From Planomonospora sp. ID82291 (GTDB lineage: Bacteria > Actinomycetota > Actinomycetes > Streptosporangiales > Streptosporangiaceae), in assembly GCF_015711645.1 (NCBI RefSeq), contig NZ_JABTEX010000011.1, positions 1 through 37,633 of the forward strand: 37,633 bases of DNA. The letters are read 5' to 3'. The notes under the pieces were generated by a model. That model was not told the origin of the DNA, made no database searches, and saw only the letters and a program-made list of their open reading frames with translations. The translations under genes and the position numbers were made by a program. The first letter of the stretch is position 1. Every line of letters starts with the position of its first letter. This document shows positions 8,779 to 15,639 of the stretch, piece after piece.

Positions 8779-10824
8779 TCAGGCGGTGGCCGCGAGACGC
8801 TGCATGGCCAGGTCGACGCGCGCCGCGCGGTGGTCGGCGCGGCCTTCGTGGTCGCGCGGGTAGCGGTCGCGGTTGCCCCAGCGCGGGAGCCCGGCCAGCA
8901 GGAGGCGGGTTTGGTCCGGCCCTGGGGGTCGGCGGCGCTTGCCCTTCGTGCGCATCCATCCGAGCTCGGCCAGCCACCAGGCGTAGGCGTCGCGCTCGAT
9001 CGCGTAGGCGCGGTGGCGTCGTTCGCGGGTGCCGGCCGCGCCGATTCGGGCCGCGACGGTCGCCAGACTGGTCCGGGTCCGTCGCCACGCGCCCGGGGCC
9101 GGCCGGTCGCTGCGCCGGGCGAGCTGGTGGGCCTTCAGGATCTCCAGGTGCCGCCGGACGGTGCGGAGGCTGTAGCCGGTGACCCGGGCCAAGTCATTTA
9201 CTTTGTAAAGGCCCGTGCTGAGGGCCGCGGCGGTGATCGCCACATGACGTCCTAGTCCGGCCTGGTCTCGTGCGGGGCCCGGGTGGGTGAACACGTCGTG
9301 GCTGAGCAGCGCGCGGCGCGCGGTCAGCGATTGCCGGTGAGCTTCACGGGCCGCCCGGTGTCGTCGGACCTCTCCCACCTGGGGTGGGTTCCCTTGTGTC
9401 CCACCCTGTGCAAGCGACTCGGGAAGCTTGTTCGTCACAGGCGTTGCGGAGGCGTCTTCGAGGGCCTGGGGAAGCACGCGGTAGCGGTGGGCGCGCTGGC
9501 CCTCGCCCGGGGTGTCCAGGCTCAACCACTCGTCCAGGACCAGGCGGCCGAGCGCGCGGGCGGCCGTGCTGCGGCCCATGCCGGTCGCCAGGGCCAGACG
9601 GCGGCAGTCGATCTCGACTTCATCGGTGACCGCCTCCAGGGCGAGCTCCAGCACGTACTCCAGTGCCCGGCGGTCGGACGGGCCGGCCTGGGTGCTCCAC
9701 CGTTCCGGCTCGGCGCTGATCGCCTCCCGGACGCCGGCCACCAGCGGCACCACGGCGGCCAGGCGCGCGGCGTAGGTCTGCGCCGACTGCTCCTGTCGCT
9801 CGGCGGGTTCCTCGGCGCCCTGGTCCTCCTCGACAGGCACGGTCTCGCGGTGAAGCGTGGCGGCGTAGGCCACGGCGCGTTCCCACTGGCGGGCGATCAG
9901 GGCGGCGCGCTCGCCGGGTGAGCGGGGTCGGCTGCGCTTCCCGCCCTGGCGGCGCAGATGAATCAGGCCCGGGGCCTCCAGGTTTGCCTCCAGGAACCGG
10001 GCGGTCTCCGGAGCGCTCCAGCGCGCCAGCGCAAGCCGTACCAGGATGCGGGCGAGCTGGGCATGCCCGCGCTCGACTTCGGGCGTGGTGGCCAGCAGGG
10101 CGGCCACGTCACACGGTCGCCGGCGCCCGGCCAGGCGCGGCCCGCGCGGGCCGGACTCGATCGTCCGGACGGCCTCGGCCTCGATCTGCTCGGGCTCGAC
10201 GTCGGCGGCGTCCAGCACGACGGCCAGACGCTCGACGGCCTCGGCGTCGTTGGGCTCGGCCAGGAGGTCGGCGGCGGCCTGCGGGGTGATCGGCACCCAC
10301 TGGTCGACGGGCGTGCTGATGCCGCCGTGGCGGTGCGGGGCGCCGGGCGGGCGGACGCATCCGGTCCGGGCGTTGGTCAGGGGGCTGAGGTCCAGCGACG
10401 GCAGGCGGCGGGCGGCGGCGCGGGCCAGCACGCGCACCACCGCGGCGGCCGTGGGCTCGATCGGCACCCAGATATGCAGTCCGCGGCCGGGACCGGACAC
10501 GCACACCAGATAGCGGACGTCGGCGGCCTCCAGCAGCTCCATGAGCTCGTCGGCGTCGCGCTCGACGTCGCCCTTCGCCCGGTCCAGGTCGAACACGATG
10601 AACTCGAACTCGTGGCGGGCGTTGGCCAGGTACCAGGCGAACGGGCCGATGGGCGGGACATCGCCGAGCTTCACCGTGGCCGCGTAGGAGTGCGCCCACT
10701 CGTCGCCGGCCTCGGTGCGCACGTCGACGCGCGCCCGGCCGCGGGGGGCCAGGGCGCGGAGCGCTGCGTAGAACGCGGCGGATTGTTGCTCGGCGTCACC
10801 CTCGCAACCGGTCTGCGGCGACAC
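8779..10824 (-). CDS. Replication initiator with archaeo-eukaryotic primase (AEP) domain
   Basis: 681 aa, GTG start with no obvious Shine-Dalgarno. The N-terminal 180 residues carry the AEP primase signature: 'FIVFDLDRAKGD' (metal-binding Asp near 79 and 81), 'SGPGRGLHIWVPI' (His about 117) and 'GCVRPPGAPHRHGG' (Arg/His about 158-166). A helical middle (about 215-330) resembles the domain that follows AEP in plasmid Reps. Two helix-turn-helix-like stretches follow, near 415-455 ('LALATGMGRSTAARALGRL') and 545-585 ('VNDLARVTGYSLRTVRRHLEIL'). Family knowledge: such proteins start and prime replication of many actinomycete and archaeal plasmids. Its leader is a stem-loop array (10910-11136) that may be the origin or priming sites. 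I take it as the plasmid's only Rep. Confidence 0.85.
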   Translation of the reverse strand: MSPQTGCEGDAEQQSAAFYAALRALAPRGRARVDVRTEAGDEWAHSYAATVKLGDVPPIGPFAWYLANARHEFEFIVFDLDRAKGDVERDADELMELLEAADVRYLVCVSGPGRGLHIWVPIEPTAAAVVRVLARAAARRLPSLDLSPLTNARTGCVRPPGAPHRHGGISTPVDQWVPITPQAAADLLAEPNDAEAVERLAVVLDAADVEPEQIEAEAVRTIESGPRGPRLAGRRRPCDVAALLATTPEVERGHAQLARILVRLALARWSAPETARFLEANLEAPGLIHLRRQGGKRSRPRSPGERAALIARQWERAVAYAATLHRETVPVEEDQGAEEPAERQEQSAQTYAARLAAVVPLVAGVREAISAEPERWSTQAGPSDRRALEYVLELALEAVTDEVEIDCRRLALATGMGRSTAARALGRLVLDEWLSLDTPGEGQRAHRYRVLPQALEDASATPVTNKLPESLAQGGTQGNPPQVGEVRRHRAAREAHRQSLTARRALLSHDVFTHPGPARDQAGLGRHVAITAAALSTGLYKVNDLARVTGYSLRTVRRHLEILKAHQLARRSDRPAPGAWRRTRTSLATVAARIGAAGTRERRHRAYAIERDAYAWWLAELGWMRTKGKRRRPPGPDQTRLLLAGLPRWGNRDRYPRDHEGRADHRAARVDLAMQRLAATA

Positions 10825-10909
10825 ACCCGAATCCGGACATGCTGGGCTAGCCGGACGACGATGAGTTATCGTGGACTCCGTCTCCGGGTTTCTGGAGGCA
10901 TGACAAAGC

Positions 10910-11136
10910 CGCCGGCTGGTAACCGGCGCTCATAGAGGTAAGCGGCTCCTCTCCTCCAGAGAGGCGGCTGGTAAGACCGCTTCTCCGGATGTGATGTTTT
11001 TGGGTGATTCCGGGTGGTGGGTGGTGGTGCGGGCCGTTGGTAAGACGGCCCTTCTTCGGTGAGGCAACCCGCTGGTGAGGCGGGGGTCTGGTCGGAGATC
11101 CGGCTACAGGTTGGTAGCCAGGTAAGTCGGATCTCC
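10910..11136. repeat. Array of stem-loops displaying a GGTRAG motif, upstream of rep
   Basis: Plus-strand coordinates. Stems 10910-10915/10923-10928 (loop CTGGTAA), 10961-10967/10977-10983 (loop CTGGTAAGA), GGGCCGT 11031-11037 / ACGGCCC 11045-11051 (loop TGGTAAG) and CCCGC 11068-11072 / GCGGG 11080-11084 (loop TGGTGAG). A larger two-step hairpin at 11094-11136 leaves AGGTAAGT in its bulge. A further hairpin, 10948-10953/10959-10964, links the first two. GGTRAG also occurs at 10937-10942 and 11058-11063. Stems differ in sequence while the loop is kept, so the loop is likely what is recognised, in ssDNA or in the rep leader RNA (where it reads CTYACC). The 356-bp spacer has no gene. Confidence 0.7.
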
Positions 11137-11141
11137 CGAGT

Positions 11142-11177
11142 CGTAGGCAAGCCCCGGTCATAGCACCGGGGCCTACG
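11142..11177. terminator. Hairpin terminator after the RHH gene
   Basis: GCCCCGGT (11151-11158) and ACCGGGGC (11165-11172) form an 8-bp stem with a catagc loop. It is extended across a GCAA bulge by CGTAG (11142-11146) / CTACG (11173-11177). It lies just past the stop of the minus-strand RHH gene (11181) and before the stem-loop array, so it may separate RHH transcription from rep or be the first element of the structured rep leader. Confidence 0.65.
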
Positions 11178-11180
11178 TAT

Positions 11181-11390
11181 TTATCCGGTCAGCTCCAACG
11201 GCTTCTCCGGAGCCTTGGGCGCGAGCGGATCAAGCTCGATCAACTGCTCCAAGTAGAGGCTCAGCGAGATCCCTCGGGCCTTGGCGGCCTCGTGGTATCG
11301 CCTCTTGAGCGCTTCGGGCACGCGGGTCTGAAACTGGACGCTGCCGCCCGTTCCGTACTCCCGCGTCACTCGTCCTGTTACCCGTGGCAT
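11181..11390 (-). CDS. Small ribbon-helix-helix protein, possible copy-number regulator
   Basis: 69 aa from ATG 11390. The frame stays open upstream to 11588, but the extension is Arg/Thr-rich without protein character. 'GSVQFQTRVPEALKRRYHEAAKARGISLSLYLEQLIEL' has the beta strand then two helices of a ribbon-helix-helix DNA-binding protein, a fold used by CopG, ParG and MobC-like regulators. It is the gene immediately upstream of the rep leader on the same strand, so copy control of rep is the simplest idea (inference). Two direct ATTGCGCAT repeats 11 and 28 bp upstream of its start could be its own operator. No clear Shine-Dalgarno. Confidence 0.7.
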   Translation of the reverse strand: MPRVTGRVTREYGTGGSVQFQTRVPEALKRRYHEAAKARGISLSLYLEQLIELDPLAPKAPEKPLELTG

Positions 11391-11759
11391 GGGTGAGATC
11401 ATTGCGCATCTTTGGGGATTGCGCATGCAAACCATTCGGCGTGTCGCAGAAACGTTGCGCTCCGTACACCTGGTATGCCGCGCTGTACGTACGCCGAAGG
11501 GCGCGGCCGTACGGCGCGCGCCCTCGCTGGTCGTGGTGTTCCCCCTGCTGAGGTGCCGATGCCTCGGGCACCTCGTCCCCTTGCTCATGTCCTGACGTGC
11601 CGTTCAACTCCCCGTTACATGCTTGGTTAGAGAATGCCATGTTTGGGGCAGAAGCGGCGAGATTGACGCTCGCTGAGAGTGAACAATTTTGGAGCGGTTA
11701 AGGCAGCTGAGGGGCGGCCGTTCCTATTCGGTGTGGCTCGCCCCTGCTGACCTGCGGCT
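11391..11759. promoter_or_regulatory. Gene-free spacer with direct repeats ATTGCGCAT
   Basis: ATTGCGCAT occurs at 11401-11409 and again at 11418-11426 (17-bp period), with a related TTGCGCTC near 11455. The repeats sit directly upstream of the RHH gene and fit an operator for a dimer-of-dimers RHH repressor. The rest of the spacer holds no convincing gene. GGGGCG 11711-11716 / CGCCCC 11739-11744 may terminate the SprT-like gene, which ends at 11760. Confidence 0.5.
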
Positions 11760-12506
11760 TTATTCCTGCCCGTCGTCGCCTTGGTCCTCGATGGGGTCGG
11801 GGACCTCGAACGGCTCGCCGCACAGTCCGCAGATCACCGGGCCTGTCTCCATGGCCTTCGGGGTGAGCTGGATACGGCGGGGCGGCGAGCACATGCACTC
11901 GACGGCGTGGCGCTGGCCGGCCCGGCGCTTCTTCTTCGCGCCGCCCTCGTCCTCGCCGGTCCCGGCGGTGCCGTCCTCGGCGCCGTCTTCGCCGGTCTCG
12001 GAGACAACCACCTCGGCCCGGTCGACCAGGTAGGCGACGGCGGCGGCGTCCAGGGCGGTGATGGTCTCGGCGTAGGCGGCGGCGGTGGCGTCGCCGAGCT
12101 CGCAGTGTGCGTAGCCGTGGGCCTTGCTCGGCTTGTCAGGAGGCGTCAGTCCGAGCTCGCGCGCCAGCTCGGCGAACTTGCCGTTGTGGTAGCGGTTGCC
12201 GTCCCGGCTGGTGTTCTTGATCCCGCGCACGGTGCCGAGCGCGTGGGCGGCCTCGTGCAGCAGCGTGGCCAGGGTCCGCTGGCCGCCGTGCCCGAACAGC
12301 TCTCCGGCAATGAACAACTCCGGGGCGCGGCCGGAACCATCGGCGAACTTCCACCGGTCGGGCCAGTGGTAGCCCCACATGTCGCCGCCGCGCTGGGCGG
12401 ACGGACCGGTGATCATCACCACGTCCGGGATCTCGGGGTGGCGCTCCTGCACGGCCTTCCACGTGGCCTCCAGGGCGGTGATGATGCGTGATCCGGTGTC
12501 GGTCAT
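11760..12506 (-). CDS. SprT-like zinc metalloprotein
   Basis: 248 aa. 'TLLHEAAHAL' gives an HExxH zinc-protease motif (His84, Glu85, His88), with a likely third ligand in 'NRYHNGKF' (His107). This is the SprT-like layout of a short N-terminal catalytic domain. The C-terminus has 'CMC…CGLC' (Cys204, 206, 226, 229), a zinc-ribbon-like pair, joined by an acidic linker (about 165-195). SprT-like domains occur in DNA-protein crosslink proteases and in antirestriction-type plasmid proteins. A role protecting or processing transferred DNA is inference. A 16-bp palindrome lies 15 bp before the start, shared with the gene at 13547. Shine-Dalgarno AAGGAAGAG lies just after the palindrome. Confidence 0.8.
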   Translation of the reverse strand: MTDTGSRIITALEATWKAVQERHPEIPDVVMITGPSAQRGGDMWGYHWPDRWKFADGSGRAPELFIAGELFGHGGQRTLATLLHEAAHALGTVRGIKNTSRDGNRYHNGKFAELARELGLTPPDKPSKAHGYAHCELGDATAAAYAETITALDAAAVAYLVDRAEVVVSETGEDGAEDGTAGTGEDEGGAKKKRRAGQRHAVECMCSPPRRIQLTPKAMETGPVICGLCGEPFEVPDPIEDQGDDGQE

Positions 12507-12520
12507 CCCATTCTCTTCCT

Positions 12521-12536
12521 TGGCGTGTACACGCCA
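12521..12536. promoter_or_regulatory. Palindromic operator TGGCGTGTACACGCCA, copy 1
   Basis: Exact 16-bp palindrome ending 15 bp upstream of the SprT-like gene. The same 16 bp recur at 13563-13578 in the same place relative to another start codon, each followed on the minus strand by AAGGAAG as Shine-Dalgarno. A shared dimeric repressor binding over the promoter or 5' end is the natural reading. The regulator is not identified. Confidence 0.75.
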
Positions 12537-12646
12537 TCAATTTCGGGTGGCGCCCGGCGTGGCGCCGTGGTCGTCGTGTGAGGATGAGGTGGTCCGGGGC
12601 CGGTTCGAGCGGTCCCGGACACCTCACCTCGGACTCGTCGGGCCGG

Positions 12647-13327
12647 TCATGGCGTGTGCGGATGGGGGGCGGCGCCGCAGTGTCCGCACCGGCCGGTTCC
12701 GCCGGCGTGGGCCTCGCGGTTGGTGGCGGCCTCGGCCGTGATCATGCGGGTCAGCCATTCCACCTGGCCGCGCTCCAGGCTCACCGTGCGCGTGACGCCG
12801 GTGTCCGGGTCGGTGATGGCCAGGGGCGTGGTGGGCGCGTTCTCCGGGCCGGTGGGGTAGTCGCCGAACAGGGCGGCCAGGGCCTCGGCGAGGATGGCGG
12901 CCGGGGTGGTGTCGACGGGCGGGGTGGGCATCGGCGGCCGACCGAACAGCGCGTCCACCTCGGCGACGAACGCGCGGGCGGGAACGGTCAGTTCGGCGAT
13001 GTCCGGGCAGCTCCAGGGACCGCGCTCGGCTCCGCCGCCCTGCTCGGTGATCGTGCGGTAGTCCTCAGCCAGGTCGGGGTCAAGCTCGAACTCGGCGATG
13101 AAGTCGGCGGCGGGCTTCGTCGTCAGGCGGTAGTGATCGGGCTGGTCGGGGATGCGCTCGATCATGGTGACCTCGTGGCGCTCCTCGTTCAGGTGAAGCT
13201 CTACCAAGAGGTGATCGTCCAGGTAGTCGGCCAGGCCGGGCAGTTCGCGGAGACGTTCGGCCGGCTCCCTCCAGGCGAGCTCTTTCCAGGCGGTGAAGGT
13301 GTCGACGCGGATGATCTGTTCGGTCAT
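12647..13327 (-). CDS. Hypothetical protein, 226 aa
   Basis: Start ATG 13327 with GAGGA upstream; the frame is open further 5' but that part overlaps the 52-aa gene in another frame. Begins 'MTEQIIRVDTFTAWKELAWREPAERL'. It is acidic, alpha/beta-looking and without membrane segments. It ends in 'CGHCGAAPHPH', a Cys/His cluster that could bind metal. Family not recognised. It follows the 52-aa gene by 61 bp and both lie behind the palindromic operator at 13561-13580, so they form one operon co-regulated with the SprT-like gene. The shared control suggests a common response, for example establishment after transfer (inference). Confidence 0.65.
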   Translation of the reverse strand: MTEQIIRVDTFTAWKELAWREPAERLRELPGLADYLDDHLLVELHLNEERHEVTMIERIPDQPDHYRLTTKPAADFIAEFELDPDLAEDYRTITEQGGGAERGPWSCPDIAELTVPARAFVAEVDALFGRPPMPTPPVDTTPAAILAEALAALFGDYPTGPENAPTTPLAITDPDTGVTRTVSLERGQVEWLTRMITAEAATNREAHAGGTGRCGHCGAAPHPHTP

Positions 13328-13388
13328 CGGGAGTCCTCTCTTCGGCGGCGCGGGGAACGGCCGCCGCCGGGCGGGCGGTTCGTGCCGG

Positions 13389-13547
13389 TCATCCGTTGCG
13401 CTGCTTGAGCCACTCCGACCAGCCAAGCGGGCCGGTGTAGTGCTCATACTCCTGTTCCAGGACCAGCCGCTCCTCCACTGCGGCCTCCAGGTCCTCGGCG
13501 GCGGCGCGGGCGAAGTCGCGGCGCTCGGTCTCGGTGAGCTTGTCCAT
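13389..13547 (-). CDS. Small acidic helical protein, 52 aa
   Basis: ATG 13547 with GGAAGG 6 nt upstream. 'MDKLTETERRDFARAAAEDL' opens a helical, Glu-rich protein ending 'GPLGWSEWLKQRNG'. No family recognised. First gene after the 20-bp palindrome GTTGGCGTGTACACGCCAAC and likely co-transcribed with the 226-aa gene. Confidence 0.65.
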   Translation of the reverse strand: MDKLTETERRDFARAAAEDLEAAVEERLVLEQEYEHYTGPLGWSEWLKQRNG

Positions 13548-13560
13548 GGACACCTTCCTT

Positions 13561-13580
13561 GTTGGCGTGTACACGCCAAC
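13561..13580. promoter_or_regulatory. Palindromic operator, copy 2 (20-bp perfect palindrome)
   Basis: GTTGGCGTGTACACGCCAAC is a perfect 20-bp palindrome containing the 16 bp found at 12521-12536. It lies 14 bp before the 52-aa gene's ATG. The near-identical spacing in both places supports a real operator regulating two transcription units. Confidence 0.8.
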
Positions 13581-13672
13581 TCTATCAAGCGAAGGGGGGC
13601 CGGTCCATCGTTTCTCACCACCTCTTGCGGCTTGTTTTTCCAGCTCAGGCCGGGTGTGATGTGCCTACATCA

Positions 13673-13825
13673 GTCTCCGGTCCTGGGCCATCCCGTCCGC
13701 CTGGGCCGTCCAGATCACGCAGACACCGGGGGCGCCGGGCGGGGTCCCCTCCGGGGTGCCTGGCGGCCCCGGTGTCTGGGTGATAGGCCCAGAGCCGGCG
13801 GGCGGGATGGCCTAGTGCCGGAGAC
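13673..13825. ncRNA. Very long imperfect hairpin (64-nt arms), possible structured RNA or DNA element
   Basis: 13673-13736 and 13762-13825 are inverted copies of equal length (64 nt). Aligned without gaps they match at about 50 of 64 positions, with several mismatches that would be G-U pairs in RNA. The 25-nt apex (13737-13761) folds again (GGGGTCCCC). Blocks GTCTCCGG, CCATCCCG and CAGACACCGGGG are conserved in both arms. A second hairpin field follows, with CCAGGG… / GCGCCCTGG near 13879-13900. The whole 13581-13919 spacer has no credible gene. Candidates are a non-coding RNA precursor, a single-strand origin or a remnant inverted-repeat element. Strand of transcription unknown. Confidence 0.6.
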
Positions 13826-13919
13826 GACCCTTCATCGGTCCCGCCCGGGGTGTCCACCATCCCGGGGCCTGGCGGGGTCCAGGGGCGCCGAGCGCCCTGG
13901 CCGCCGGAGGCATCGGCCG

Positions 13920-14156
13920 TCAGGCCGACTGCCTGTCCGTCGTCGGGGCTGGCGGCCTGGCCGCGGCGCTCGGCTCGCGCGACTCCCATGCGCCGGCGCC
14001 GAGCCGGACGTCCAGGCGGAACGCCACGTCCTCGGGGACCTGCGCGCGGCTCGTCCAGCGTGCGCCGCACAGGCAGACGACCGCCTCGGGACCGGCCGTG
14101 CCTTCGAGCGGAACGGCGATCTCATGAACACACCCACTACTGTGCGTGTCAGTCAT
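13920..14156 (-). CDS. Small Cys-containing hypothetical protein, 78 aa
   Basis: ATG 14156. No Shine-Dalgarno, but TACTCT lies 7 nt before the ATG, as in leaderless actinobacterial genes. 'SGCVHEIAVPL…AVVCLCGARWTSR' has a Cys-His and a CxC pair that could form a small zinc site. The C-terminus is Pro/Ala-rich. No family recognised. It is divergent from the membrane-protein gene at 14181, sharing a very short promoter region. Confidence 0.55.
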   Translation of the reverse strand: MTDTHSSGCVHEIAVPLEGTAGPEAVVCLCGARWTSRAQVPEDVAFRLDVRLGAGAWESREPSAAARPPAPTTDRQSA

Positions 14157-14180
14157 AGCACTGAGAGTAGAGCGCTGGGG

Positions 14181-14480
14181 ATGGCTCCGGCGGGGAGAGG
14201 AGTGGGGGCACGGGTGTATGCGGTGGTTGTGGAGGTGCTGGCGGCGCCGGCGCAAGGGCTGAACACGCAAGGGCTCGCGGACTGGTTGCGGAGCTTCTTC
14301 GCGCCGCTGTTCCTGGTGATGGTCTCGGTGGTGGCGCTGTTCTTCCTGTTCACGCGGGAGATCACGCGGTTCGCCCAGTTCCTTGCCATCTCAATCTTGA
14401 TCGGGCTGGTCTTCTACTTCCCGGGGATCGTTGAGGTCCTGGCACGGGGTGTCGCCGACGCGCTCGGTGTCTCGGGGTAG
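14181..14480 (+). CDS. Small two-TM membrane protein (VirB2/TrbC-like in shape)
   Basis: 99 aa from ATG 14181. An upstream ATG at 14124 would overlap the divergent gene, and a GTG at 14214 (11 nt after GGAGAGGAG) is another possible start. A short helix is followed by two closely spaced hydrophobic segments ('APLFLVMVSVVALFFLF' and 'FLAISILIGLVFYFPGIVEVL') joined by 'TREITRF'. Small two-helix proteins of this kind include VirB2-type pilins and other small transfer-channel subunits. I see shape only, not a family signature. If it is a channel part it would be the only one besides the coupling operon. Confidence 0.6.
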   Translation: MAPAGRGVGARVYAVVVEVLAAPAQGLNTQGLADWLRSFFAPLFLVMVSVVALFFLFTREITRFAQFLAISILIGLVFYFPGIVEVLARGVADALGVSG

Positions 14481-14584
14481 TCGACCGGTTCGCTGGTCGG
14501 GCGGGATTTCGTCGGCGGCCGGGTCTACCGTGAAGGCAGCTCCTCGCGCTCGTCTCCGTTTCCCCCCTGTCCGGAGGTCGCTCG

Positions 14585-15319
14585 ATGGCTCTTCCTCGCT
14601 CTCGTACGGTCGGCGCCGGTGCGTCGGCGCATGCCCAGTACCGCGCCAAGCTCGCCGAAGGCCGACGGCAACGGATCATCGTCCGCGCAGTTCTGGCCGT
14701 GGTCGCCGCGGTGGTGGTGGGCGTCCTGGTGAGCTGGCTGGCCGGCCTGGTCGCCGCGGTGCTCGTGGCCGTGGTCGACACGGTGTATCGGTGGCGGAAC
14801 CATGAGGCGGTGCGGACCTGGCGCCAGGGGGCTAAGGGCGAGCGGCGGACAGCGAGGATGCTTCGACCTCTGCGCCGGAGGGGATACACGGTCCTGCATG
14901 ACCGCGCGCTCCCGACCGGACAGGCGAACGTGGACCACTTGATCATTGGCGCGGCGGGCGTCTTCGTGGTGGACACGAAGAACTGGAACCGGAACAAGAG
15001 GATCACTCGGCGCGGCCGGTACGTCCACGTCGGCAAGACCTGGGGTGACAACGCCGTGAAGGGGGTCCTGTACGAGTCGCGGCGCGTCGCCGAAGCGCTC
15101 GGCGCCGCGATCGGTCGCCCGGTCGACGTCACGCCAGTACTGGCGATCCACGGTCCCAACGTCCCCTTGCTGCGGGTCATGAAGGTGGAGGGCGTGCCGC
15201 TGCTGCGGGCCTCTCAGGTACGACACTGGATCACCCGGGGCGGCGCTCGGCTGTCGGTGGAGGAGGTCGCCCGACTGAGTGCGGCGGCGGAGCAGTTGTT
15301 CCCGCCGTACACCGGCTGA
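14585..15319 (+). CDS. Membrane-anchored NERD-domain protein
   Basis: 244 aa, ATG with GGAGG 7 nt upstream. A basic N-terminus is followed by a hydrophobic hairpin (about residues 33-66, 'AVLAVVAAVVVGVLVSWLAGLVAAVLVAVV', broken here by no charge). Residues about 80-200 form a NERD (nuclease-related) domain: 'QGAKGERRTARML', 'VLHDRALPTGQANVDHLIIGAAGVFVVDTKNW'. The last segment matches the D…(V)DxK core of nuclease-like folds (Asp, Asp-x-Lys). NERD proteins are common on actinomycete plasmids and are presumed nucleases, but no substrate is established. The anchor would place it at the inner face of the membrane. Confidence 0.85.
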   Translation: MALPRSRTVGAGASAHAQYRAKLAEGRRQRIIVRAVLAVVAAVVVGVLVSWLAGLVAAVLVAVVDTVYRWRNHEAVRTWRQGAKGERRTARMLRPLRRRGYTVLHDRALPTGQANVDHLIIGAAGVFVVDTKNWNRNKRITRRGRYVHVGKTWGDNAVKGVLYESRRVAEALGAAIGRPVDVTPVLAIHGPNVPLLRVMKVEGVPLLRASQVRHWITRGGARLSVEEVARLSAAAEQLFPPYTG

Positions 15320-15432
15320 GCCTTAACCCCCTACGGCGACCGGCGACCGACACAGAGCGGATGTGCCGGCCGCCATGCGCGGTGGGAGGCTGCGCGCCCG
15401 GTGGGCGGACGGTGCGTCCGCCCCGCGGGGGT

Positions 15433-15454
15433 CTGGGGGCGGCGGAGCCCCCAG
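15433..15454. terminator. Terminator hairpin after NERD gene
   Basis: CTGGGGGC (15433-15440) ggcgga GCCCCCAG (15447-15454). This is the GC-rich hairpin that commonly ends actinomycete transcripts. The surrounding 15320-15520 is otherwise gene-free. Confidence 0.7.
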
Positions 15455-15520
15455 GGCCACCAGACCTCCGCCGACTCCTCCACTGAACAATGCGTTTACG
15501 ATATGCAGTTGATCAGATAC

Positions 15521-15530
15521 AGGAGGTGAT
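15521..15530 (+). promoter_or_regulatory. Perfect 10-base Shine-Dalgarno for the 23-codon ORF
   Basis: AGGAGGTGAT is complementary over all ten bases to the conserved 3' end of bacterial 16S rRNA. It sits 5 nt (counted from AGGAGG) before ATG 15532. It is the strongest ribosome-binding site I saw in the window and makes the tiny ORF downstream hard to dismiss. TACGAT within the AT-rich stretch 15490-15515 could be a -10 element. Confidence 0.8.
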
Positions 15531-15531
15531 T

Positions 15532-15603
15532 ATGTTCGCTGCGTTGGCGCACATGGCCGAAGTCATCCCGGCGTACCCGATGCCGTTGTTCTTCGGCGGG
15601 TGA
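15532..15603 (+). CDS. 23-aa peptide ending PMPLFFGG (possible signal or precursor peptide)
   Basis: ATG 15532 to TGA 15601-15603. It begins 'MFAALAHMAEVI' and ends 'PMPLFFGG': a hydrophobic helix-like start, then a Pro/Phe-rich tail with a Gly-Gly end. A perfect Shine-Dalgarno precedes it and a strong hairpin follows 5 nt after the stop, so it has its own short mRNA. It is too short for a normal enzyme and has no cleavable signal peptide that I can recognise. Context suggests a role as a peptide signal, a leader peptide or a substrate for the ATP-grasp/radical SAM enzymes encoded 1-4 kb away (inference). I do not recognise the family. Confidence 0.65.
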   Translation: MFAALAHMAEVIPAYPMPLFFGG

Positions 15604-15607
15604 CTCC

Positions 15608-15639
15608 TGGCGCCCCCGTGCGACTGCCCGGGGGCGCCA
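15608..15639. terminator. Terminator between 23-aa peptide ORF and convergent gene
   Basis: TGGCGCCCCCG (15608-15618) pairs perfectly with CGGGGGCGCCA (15629-15639), an 11-bp stem with a 10-nt loop. It lies between two converging stops (15603 and 15640) and should work in both directions. Confidence 0.85.

Noticed and set aside
11119-11127. CAGGTAAGT, a match to a eukaryotic 5' splice site
   Set aside because: Coincidental in a bacterial plasmid; it is the bulge of a hairpin in the array.
10910-11136. tRNA-like segments (GGTTGGTAGC resembles a D-arm)
   Set aside because: No T-arm consensus, acceptor pairing or CCA end; the repeats are simple stem-loops.
13645-14070. Minus-strand frame across the long hairpin (141 codons)
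   Set aside because: Gly/Arg/Pro-rich and overlapping a better-supported gene at 13920-14156; the frame exists because of GC-rich inverted repeats.
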